Positions 9,702 to 16,341 of a DNA stretch of 64,000 bases are shown here, in pieces. Position 1 is the first letter of the stretch. Each line of letters begins with the position of its first letter. This stretch comes from Natrialba aegyptia DSM 13077 (GTDB taxonomy: Archaea; Halobacteriota; Halobacteria; Halobacteriales; Natrialbaceae), in NCBI RefSeq assembly GCF_000337535.1, contig NZ_AOIP01000015.1, positions 151,112 through 215,111 on the forward strand. Reading direction: 5' to 3'. A model generated the notes under the pieces. The model searched no databases, had not been told where the DNA came from, and saw nothing but the letters and a program-made list of their open reading frames with translations. A program made the position numbers and the translations under genes.

Positions 9702-10175
9702 ATGAGCGACGACGGGAGAATTGCAATCGACGGCATTGCGGAGCGAGAGTACGGCGAGCCACAACGCGAGACCCCCTGTGAGTTCTGTCACATCGTCGCC
9801 GGAGACGAATCAGCTGCCCGCCTCTATGCCGACGAGCAAACGGTCGCGTTCCTCGATCAACGGCCGGCCGTCAGGGGCCACACCCTGATCGTGCCCCGCG
9901 CACACGAGGGGGAACTGTTCGACCTCGACGCGGCGGAAACGGCTGCGGTGTTCGAGACAGTACAGACGATGACCGACGCACTCGACGCCGCGCTTGAGCC
10001 AGCCGGATTCAGCGTCTTCTACACGAGCGGGCCGCTGGTCGGAACCGTCGAGCACGCCCACGTCCATCTGGTTCCGCGGTTCGAAGACGATTCCGTGTCT
10101 CTGGCGCTGTCGCGCCGTCGCCTCGACGATTCGGATGCGAATGAACTCGTCTCGGCGATTCGAGAATACTGCTAG
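9702..10175 (+). CDS. HIT family nucleotide hydrolase
   Basis: Histidine-triad protein of 157 aa, acting on nucleotidyl conjugates (AMP-amidates or dinucleoside polyphosphates). The metal-binding N-terminal CEFCHIVAG motif, the fold-typical FLDQRPAVRGHTLIVPRAH and the catalytic histidine triad HAHVHLVP (near residues 114-121) are present. A short N-terminal extension of about 25 residues precedes the domain. It ends three bases before the convergent stop of trpB. The promoter is strong and carries the palindrome at 9662-9687. Confidence 0.92.
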   Translation: MSDDGRIAIDGIAEREYGEPQRETPCEFCHIVAGDESAARLYADEQTVAFLDQRPAVRGHTLIVPRAHEGELFDLDAAETAAVFETVQTMTDALDAALEPAGFSVFYTSGPLVGTVEHAHVHLVPRFEDDSVSLALSRRRLDDSDANELVSAIREYC

Positions 10176-10178
10176 TCG

Positions 10179-11357
10179 TCAGAGTTCGAACTTTTCTGCG
10201 GCGGTCTCCATGTCCTTGTCGCCGCGACCCGAGAGATTGACCAGGATCGTTTCGTGTTCGCCGCGTTCGGCGAGTTCAATCGCGCGGGCGACGGCGTGAC
10301 TGGACTCGAGTGCCGGGATGATCCCCTCGGTTTCGCTCAGTTCTCGAAACGCCGCAAGCGCCGCCTCGTCCGTAATGCCGGTGTACTCACAGCGGCCGAC
10401 GGCGCGGAACATGGCGTGTTCGGGGCCGACGCCGGGATAATCCAAGCCGGCCGAGACCGAGTGTACCTCGACATCGTCGTCGAGGACGCGGGTCTTCATA
10501 CCGTGGATAGTGTCGTCCGTCCCCTTCGCGAGCGGGGCCGCGTGCCGGCTCGAGTTCGTCCCCTCACCGCCGCCTTCGGCACCGTAGAAGTCGACCGGAT
10601 CGTCGCGGAAGGCGTGGAAGAGTCCGATGGCGTTCGAGCCGCCGCCGACGCAGGCGACCGCGGCGTCGGGGAGGCCGCCGGTCCGCTCCCGGAACTGCTC
10701 GCGGGCTTCCGTACCGATGACGCTCTGGAAGTCCCGGACCATCCGCGGGAACGGGTCCGGACCGACGACGCTGCCCACGAGGTAGTGGGTGTTGTCGACG
10801 TTTTCGGCGAAGTCCTCCAGCGCGGCGTCGACGGCGTCCGCGAGCCCCTGCCCGCCGCGGGTCACCTCGTTGACCTCGGCTCCCAGCAGCCGCATCCGGA
10901 AGACGTTCATCGTCTGGCGCTCGACGTCCTTTTTCCCCATGTAGATTTCCGTCTCGAGGCCGAGCAACGCGCCGACCATCGCCGTCGCGGTGCCGTGCTG
11001 TCCGGCCCCGGTTTCGGCGATGAGTCGGTCCCGTCCGGCGCGCTTCGCGAGTAGTGCCTGCCCGAGACAGTTGTTGATCTTGTGTGCGCCGCCGTGGAGC
11101 AGATCCTCGCGCTTGAAGTAGAGTTCCGCGCCGTAGCGCTCGCTCAGGTTCTTCGCGTAGTAAAGCGGCGTCGGTCGCCCCGCGAACTCCTCGAGACAGT
11201 CGCGAAACGCCGTCTCGAACTCGTCGGTCGCCGCCACCTCGTCGTAGGCGTTTGCAAGTTGCTCGAGCGGCTCCTGTAGCGGCTCCGGGACGTACCGCCC
11301 ACCGTATCCCTCGAACTCGCCCCCGCTCTCGTCTCCGTCGAACTCTCGTTCAGGCAT
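10179..11357 (-). CDS. trpB: Tryptophan synthase beta chain, stand-alone paralogue
   Basis: PLP enzyme that condenses indole with serine, 392 aa from the ATG at 11357. Recognisable blocks are GRPTPLYYAKNLSE, KREDLLHGGAHKINN (PLP lysine), ETGAGQHGTATAM, GSVVGPDPFPRMVRDFQ, CVGGGSNAIGLFHAF and LSGRGDKD. The frame is open to 11483, but the extra residues (arginine- and alanine-rich) do not resemble TrpB. No trpA, trpC or trpD flanks it, unlike the usual haloarchaeal trpCBA cluster. It may be a second copy, for example for indole salvage or another beta-substitution. Confidence 0.88.
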   Translation of the reverse strand: MPEREFDGDESGGEFEGYGGRYVPEPLQEPLEQLANAYDEVAATDEFETAFRDCLEEFAGRPTPLYYAKNLSERYGAELYFKREDLLHGGAHKINNCLGQALLAKRAGRDRLIAETGAGQHGTATAMVGALLGLETEIYMGKKDVERQTMNVFRMRLLGAEVNEVTRGGQGLADAVDAALEDFAENVDNTHYLVGSVVGPDPFPRMVRDFQSVIGTEAREQFRERTGGLPDAAVACVGGGSNAIGLFHAFRDDPVDFYGAEGGGEGTNSSRHAAPLAKGTDDTIHGMKTRVLDDDVEVHSVSAGLDYPGVGPEHAMFRAVGRCEYTGITDEAALAAFRELSETEGIIPALESSHAVARAIELAERGEHETILVNLSGRGDKDMETAAEKFEL

Positions 11358-11820
11358 ATATCCGGCCTGTCGGGCCTCACCGGCAAGTAAGTTCCGCGCT
11401 CGGAGCGCCGCTGCCGCGGAATCGGCGCGTCGCCTGCTAGCTGGGTAGTATCCGGTCAGCCGTGGTATTTCCCGCGCACCCATTATGACGGAAGATACCG
11501 CCGCTCCGGCCTGGGAACCCGGGCGAATCGATTCCGTTCGACGCGATGTCCGACCCGAGGTGGCGATGTGGCCCGAAGGATTTCACGGCTGCTCGCTGGC
11601 GAGCGGTCGACGCCACCGGGACTGCCAAACTTCGACTCGACGACGGTGTTCATCCGGACGGTCGGGATCGATCGGCTCGGAAATCGAGAGCACTAGCGCC
11701 CGATCGTCGGACGGATCGCCCTTTCAGCGGTTCGCGAAAGAATAGGAAAGTATTCCCGCTACCTTCGACGGACGTTTGATTTCGACGCGGCGGTACGGCG
11801 ACTCGAAGGCTGCGGACCGC
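11358..11820. other. Intergenic region without a supported gene
   Basis: Between trpB and the YeiH-type gene. The only notable frame starts at an ATG at 11485 (86 codons). Its composition becomes Arg/Ser/Cys-rich after residue 40 and looks like a shadow. No repeat or terminator stands out. Confidence 0.4.
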
Positions 11821-12849
11821 TCACGCCGACGAGAACGCCAGTAGAAGCACCGCGAGCGACAGCGTGCTGGCGACGAGCAGCGCCAGCAGCACGACGAACG
11901 CAGGCGTCACGCCGGTCTGTCGCAACTCGTCCAGCCGGATTTCGGTCCCGAGGCCGACGAACGCGACCAGGAACAGCCAGTTGTAGGCATTCTCGAACGA
12001 GGCCCGCTGTGCCGCCGAAAACGCGCCGAGGCTCGAGAGCACGGCGAGCGCGAGGAAGCCGAGCACGAACTTCGGGAACTCGCTCCAGAGCGTTCGAACC
12101 GTCGAGTTCGCGACGCCGGCGGACGGAGCGCTACGACCGCCGTCCGTGCGATTCGCCTCTCGGGCGTAGTAACTGGCGTACGCGAGGACGACGACGCCGA
12201 TCAGCGCGTTGCGCGCGAGCTTCGTTATCGTCGCCCACTGGCCGGCGACGTCCGAGTGGGCGAAGCCGACGGCGACGGCGGGCCCCGTCGAGAACATGCT
12301 GATTCCGGCCCAGATGCCGAACACTCGCCCCGACAGACCGAACAGTTCGCCGATCACCGGGTAGATCGCGATCGTCACGGCGTCGAACAGGAGCACCGTC
12401 GCCGCGGCGTAGGCGACCTGTTCCTCCCGGGCGCGGATCGCACCGGCGACGGCGACGACGGCCGAGACGCCGCAGATGCTGCTTCCCGCCGCGAGCAGCG
12501 AGCCGAGCCGATCGGTCAACCCGAAGACGAACCGCGAGAGGAGCTCGACGACGAGCAGCGTGGTTCCGACCACGGTGAGGATCGCGAGGAGGACGAGCCA
12601 GCCGGCGTCACGGACCGCACCGAGGGAAACGGACGCGCCCATGAGGACGATACCGGCGCCGAGCCAGAGTTTGTGCGTCGCGATGCCCGGCTCGAGACGG
12701 GCCGGAACGCCGACCGCGTTGGTCAGGACGAATCCGAGCGCGATGGCGAGGAGCAGGTGGTTGAACCCGATAACTGGAGCGAGCGCTCGGACGAAAAACG
12801 CACCGATACCGAGGACGGCGAGCCCCGGAAAGAGCCGGTGAACCGCCAT
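11821..12849 (-). CDS. YeiH/UPF0324 family putative sulfate exporter
   Basis: Polytopic membrane protein of 342 aa with about ten helices. Family features are NHLLLAIALGFVLTNAVGVP, HKLWLGAGIVLMGASVSLG, the GSSICGVSAVVAVAGAI block and GTEIRLDELR near the C-terminus. The family is annotated as putative sulfate or taurine-derived anion exporters; direct evidence is limited. Its start lies three bases after the stop of a 46-codon membrane ORF on the same strand, suggesting translational coupling. Confidence 0.9.
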   Translation of the reverse strand: MAVHRLFPGLAVLGIGAFFVRALAPVIGFNHLLLAIALGFVLTNAVGVPARLEPGIATHKLWLGAGIVLMGASVSLGAVRDAGWLVLLAILTVVGTTLLVVELLSRFVFGLTDRLGSLLAAGSSICGVSAVVAVAGAIRAREEQVAYAAATVLLFDAVTIAIYPVIGELFGLSGRVFGIWAGISMFSTGPAVAVGFAHSDVAGQWATITKLARNALIGVVVLAYASYYAREANRTDGGRSAPSAGVANSTVRTLWSEFPKFVLGFLALAVLSSLGAFSAAQRASFENAYNWLFLVAFVGLGTEIRLDELRQTGVTPAFVVLLALLVASTLSLAVLLLAFSSA

Positions 12850-12852
12850 CCG

Positions 12853-12993
12853 TCACCAGGGGATCTGCACTTCGAGTAGGCCGGTCGTGACGATGATCGT
12901 CGCGGCGACGACGACGCTCTGCCAGTCGCGTTCGAGTCCCGTCCAGCGGGACCGAACGACTGTGACACCAGACTCCCATCGATCGAGCGACAT
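12853..12993 (-). CDS. Small single-pass membrane protein upstream of the YeiH gene
   Basis: ATG at 12993 to TGA at 12853 encodes 46 residues beginning MSLDRWESG. A basic/Trp-containing N-terminal half is followed by one hydrophobic segment (about residues 27-41, VVVAATIIVTTGLLE). It ends three bases before the transporter start, so the pair would be cotranslated. A TATA-like GTTAAG lies about 25 nt upstream. It may be a small transporter accessory subunit or a leader peptide; no family is recognised. Confidence 0.55.
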   Translation of the reverse strand: MSLDRWESGVTVVRSRWTGLERDWQSVVVAATIIVTTGLLEVQIPW

Positions 12994-13069
12994 TCGTTCG
13001 GTTGCACCGGACCCGCGAACTTAACGCTTGTCGATTCGTCAGGGATATAGGACTATATTGCATCTTTCT

Positions 13070-13517
13070 GTGACGCGTGAACGTGCCGACGAGACGGCTC
13101 TCCGGTCGCTGGCACGTGCTCACTCGGTCTAGATCCGGTTCCCGCTCGTACGACGAACTCTTCCCGCCGAGGACGCCGAGAACAGTAAGGACGGCACGGA
13201 CCTCCTCGATCGAGCCCGCGAGCTCCTGCGTCGAGCGAGCGACGCGGCCGACCGAACGGTTCAGAAATGGGGTCGACTCGCTAAACGAGGGGCCGTCCGA
13301 GGAACAGGACGGGCACAGGACGCAGACGGAACCAGGACCGAAACCCGATCGGATCGCCGAGGTGGCGAAAAAACTCGACGGGCTCGAGTCGGAGGCGGCG
13401 GGGACGGCAAGCGAGCACATCGCAGCAGATCGGGACTGCTGTCTGGAGTACCTGGACGGGATCGAAGAGGAGGACGGAGATGAAGGCGGGAACGGGAACG
13501 GAGATCGAGACAGGTGA
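13070..13517 (+). pseudogene. Decayed gene with an in-frame stop and a frameshift
   Basis: A GTG at 13070, about 25 nt after a TATA-like GATATAGG, opens a frame reading VTRERADETALRSLARAHSV before a TAG at 13130-13132. The same frame then continues with protein-like sequence (AEDAENSKDGTDLL, RARELLRRASDAADRT). Near 13270-13310 coding character moves to the frame that reads DRIAEVAKKLDGLESEAAG, HIAADRDCCLEYLDGIEEED and ends at 13517. The pieces together would make an acidic, helical protein of about 145 residues. No family is recognised. Sequencing errors are an alternative to true decay. Confidence 0.45.
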
Positions 13518-13645
13518 GCAGAGAGCGGAGACGCGGGTAAAGACCGGGACGGGGTGAGCGGAGGGCGGAACGAGGACAGGAACAGAAACGGAGAACGGGG
13601 CGGGCGGCCGAATGCCGATCATCCATCACCCGACGCGTCAGACTG

Positions 13646-15328
13646 CTACCGGTCGACGCTTCCGAGCACGATATCCAGACTGCCGAGTGAGGCGATCAAA
13701 TCCGGGACGTACTCCCCCTCGGACATCTCGGGAAGCGCGGACAGGTTGTGAAAGCACGGGCTCCGAATCTTGAACCGGGCCGGCTTGTTCGACCCGTCCG
13801 TTCGGAGGTAGATACCGAGTTCACCCTTCGCCGATTCGACCGCGCGGTACGTTTCGATGTCCGGATCCGGTTTCAGCGTTCGCGGGACGTTGCTCTGGAC
13901 GGTCCGCTCGTCTTCCGGCCAGTCCTCGATCAGGTCGAGACACTGCTCGATGATCTTCGCCGACTCCTCGACCTCGCGCATGCGGACGAGCACCCGCGCG
14001 TGATTGTCGCACCCGTCCGCCGTGACCACGTCCCAGTCCAGGCGTTCGTAGTAGCCGTACGGATCGTCCCGCCGCAAATCGTAGTCGATGCCGGACGCGC
14101 GGGCGACCGGCCCCGTACAGCCGTAGGACTTCGCGACATCGGGCTCGAGAACTCCCGTGTTGACCGTCCGAATCTGGAAGATTTCGTTGCCGCTGATGAG
14201 CGCGTGATACTCGTCCATCTTCGCCGGCAACTCGTCGAGAAACGCCCGACACTTGTCGATGAACTCGTCGCGAGGCTCCGGCAAGTCCCAGGCGACGCCA
14301 CCCAATCGGAAAAAGTAGAACATCATCCGCTGGCCGGTCAGATCCTCCAGGATGTCCTGGACGACCTCGCGGTCGCGGAACGCGTACTGGAAGATCGCCG
14401 TGAACTCGCCGTACACGTCGAGTGCAAAGGTGCCGAGCGCGAGGAAGTGTCCGAGCATCCGGCCGAACTCGGTCGCCATCGTGCGAAGGAGTTGCGCGTA
14501 CGTCGGGACCTCGATATCGGCCACGTCCTCGATAACGCGGGCGACCGCCCACTCGTTCGGCAGGTTCGCCGTGTAATCCCACCGGTTCGAGTAGGGGATG
14601 ATCTGGTAACGATAGGTCCCCTGTTCGCACATCTGCTCCTCACAGCGGTGGAGGTAGCCGACGTCCGGATCGACATCGACGACCGTTTCGCCGTCGAGGG
14701 TCGCCTTGAGGTGCAACACGCCGTGGGTCGCCGGATGGTGCGGCCCGATGTTCAGGACCATCGTATCCGTCTCGGTTCTGCGGTCGGGCTGGAGCGGATT
14801 CGCGTGTTCGGCGTATTTGACGACTTGCGGTTTGGTCTGGTCGTACTCTCGCGACAGCGGGTGGCCCTGCCAGGAGTCGGGGAGGAGGATTCGTCGCGGG
14901 TCTGGATGGCCCTCGTACTCGATGCCGACGAGATCGAATATTTCCCGTTCGTGCCAGTCAGCGGTCCGAAAGACCGGCTCGGCTGTTTGAGAGACGGGCG
15001 CGTCCGTCGGGAGTTGCACGACGAGCGTCACCTCGTGGGTCCGCCGGTCGTACTTCGTCACGTGTAAGAGCGACTCGTAGCGATCCTCGTACTCCTGGCC
15101 CGTGATACACGAGAGGTGATCGAACCCCGCCTCGTCCCGAAGGAGGGTCAATACCGCTTGCACGTCGTCGGGTCGGATGACGAACGCGGGCGCGTTCTCG
15201 TGGTCGTCCCGCCCGACGGTGTACCCAGCCAGCAGCGATTCGAGTTCGGACTCGTCGACGCCATCCTCGCGGCGGTGGTCGTACTCGGGATCGATCTCCG
15301 CGCGGGTGCGCTGTGATTGGTCGCTCAT
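13646..15328 (-). CDS. nuoCD: NADH dehydrogenase-like subunits C and D, fused (NuoCD)
   Basis: Peripheral-arm subunit of respiratory complex I, 560 aa. Residues ~1-180 form the 30-kDa (NuoC) domain with its signature EREIFDLVGIEYEGHPDPRR. Residues ~190-560 form the 49-kDa (NuoD) domain: GPHHPATHGVLHL, GYLHRCEEQM, YGCTGPVARASG and the C-terminal ASLGSLDIVLGSVDR. The fusion is normal for haloarchaea, where it sits between nuoB and nuoH. Here both flanks are unrelated, so this is an orphan, either a relocated gene or an extra copy. The quinone-site region is intact at this level of inspection. Confidence 0.92.
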   Translation of the reverse strand: MSDQSQRTRAEIDPEYDHRREDGVDESELESLLAGYTVGRDDHENAPAFVIRPDDVQAVLTLLRDEAGFDHLSCITGQEYEDRYESLLHVTKYDRRTHEVTLVVQLPTDAPVSQTAEPVFRTADWHEREIFDLVGIEYEGHPDPRRILLPDSWQGHPLSREYDQTKPQVVKYAEHANPLQPDRRTETDTMVLNIGPHHPATHGVLHLKATLDGETVVDVDPDVGYLHRCEEQMCEQGTYRYQIIPYSNRWDYTANLPNEWAVARVIEDVADIEVPTYAQLLRTMATEFGRMLGHFLALGTFALDVYGEFTAIFQYAFRDREVVQDILEDLTGQRMMFYFFRLGGVAWDLPEPRDEFIDKCRAFLDELPAKMDEYHALISGNEIFQIRTVNTGVLEPDVAKSYGCTGPVARASGIDYDLRRDDPYGYYERLDWDVVTADGCDNHARVLVRMREVEESAKIIEQCLDLIEDWPEDERTVQSNVPRTLKPDPDIETYRAVESAKGELGIYLRTDGSNKPARFKIRSPCFHNLSALPEMSEGEYVPDLIASLGSLDIVLGSVDR

Positions 15329-15447
15329 ACTGGATCGGTCGCCGACGTGGCGACAGTTCCTCGGAGCTACAACCGACCGTGAAATGAGAATTTTCCCGTC
15401 TTTGGGTGACTGTCAGCGAGAGCGGACGGGAGAAATAGCGCCCGCCC

Positions 15448-16209
15448 TCAGGTATCGGCGTCGGCGTCGTCGGTGTCGGACTCCACTTCGTCGTCGGTCA
15501 CGTCGGATGAGCCCTCACCATCGTCTTCGGCTGCCCCATCCTCGTCACCGGATTCCACCGCTGTATCCGACGCTTCTTCGTCGCCCGAACCCGAATCGCC
15601 GTCCGGCGTCCGCTCCGGTTCGGTGGCCTCGGTCTGGACGGGCTCGGCCTGTTCGGGGTCGGGACCAGTCGCCTCCGAGACCTCGTCTCTCGTCGCCGAC
15701 TCGGAGACGTCGATCTCGAGGTGATCGTCGTCGTCGGTGTTCCGTCGCGGATCGTGCTCGTCGGAGTCGAGTTCGGGCTTCGAACCCGTCGGCGATGCCG
15801 CCTCCTCCTCGTCGTCGACGAACTCGATTCCGGACGACGCGTCCTCGTCTGCGGTCTCGTCACTGGGGGTCGACTCCTCGGCCGTCTCGGCGAACGACGC
15901 GAGTGCAGTCTGGGTGCTGCCATCCTCACGGCGCTTTCGTAGCCCGTAGCCCAGCAGGCCCAGGCCGGCAGCGCCGATCGGAAGCGAGCGGAGCCGCCCG
16001 CGAAGCAGCGATCGAAGCCCGGAGAGGGCCAGAATCGCACCGCCGACGACTGGCAGCGTTCCGGGGGCGGAAACGGAACTGGAAACGGAATCGGGAACGG
16101 AAACGGAAACCGAATCCGCGTTCGGCCCCGTCGGGAGCGCCGTACCGGAGCCGTACTCGTCGCGTTGCTCTTCACCGTCGCCGTGATCTGACGGATGCTC
16201 TCCTGTCAT
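15448..16209 (-). CDS. Acidic protein with a glycine-rich hydrophobic core
   Basis: Unrecognised 253-aa protein. A polar, Ser/Val-rich N-terminus (1-48) precedes a hydrophobic stretch with two weak helices (about 50-90, PVVGGAILALSGLRSLL and PIGAAGLGLLGYGLRKRRE), resembling the glycine-zipper elements of small haloarchaeal membrane proteins. The remaining 160 residues are an unstructured Asp/Glu/Ser tail. It lies upstream of nuoCD on the same strand, separated by about 120 bases. No function is assigned. Confidence 0.7.
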   Translation of the reverse strand: MTGEHPSDHGDGEEQRDEYGSGTALPTGPNADSVSVSVPDSVSSSVSAPGTLPVVGGAILALSGLRSLLRGRLRSLPIGAAGLGLLGYGLRKRREDGSTQTALASFAETAEESTPSDETADEDASSGIEFVDDEEEAASPTGSKPELDSDEHDPRRNTDDDDHLEIDVSESATRDEVSEATGPDPEQAEPVQTEATEPERTPDGDSGSGDEEASDTAVESGDEDGAAEDDGEGSSDVTDDEVESDTDDADADT

Positions 16210-16341
16210 CGAAAGACACCGAGCACCGAGCGTAAGCGATCGGGCTCGTCGGTGCTATGCGCTCCTTACGGTTGAAAGTTAGACCGGCAACTGACTACCG
16301 AAGCCGATCCGGTCAATCGAAATCGGACCGCGACCGGCGAC

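Noticed and set aside
11485-11745. 86-codon plus-strand frame starting MTEDTAAPAWEPGRID between trpB and the YeiH-type gene.
   Set aside because: A TATA-like GGTATTTCC lies about 20 nt upstream, but after the first 40 residues composition is Arg/Ser/Cys-rich, as in shadow frames, and no domain is seen.
15448-16235. Overlapping plus-strand Arg-rich frame (15177-16235) across the acidic protein gene.
   Set aside because: Composition is artefactual; the minus-strand gene has normal halophilic amino-acid bias and a hydrophobic core.
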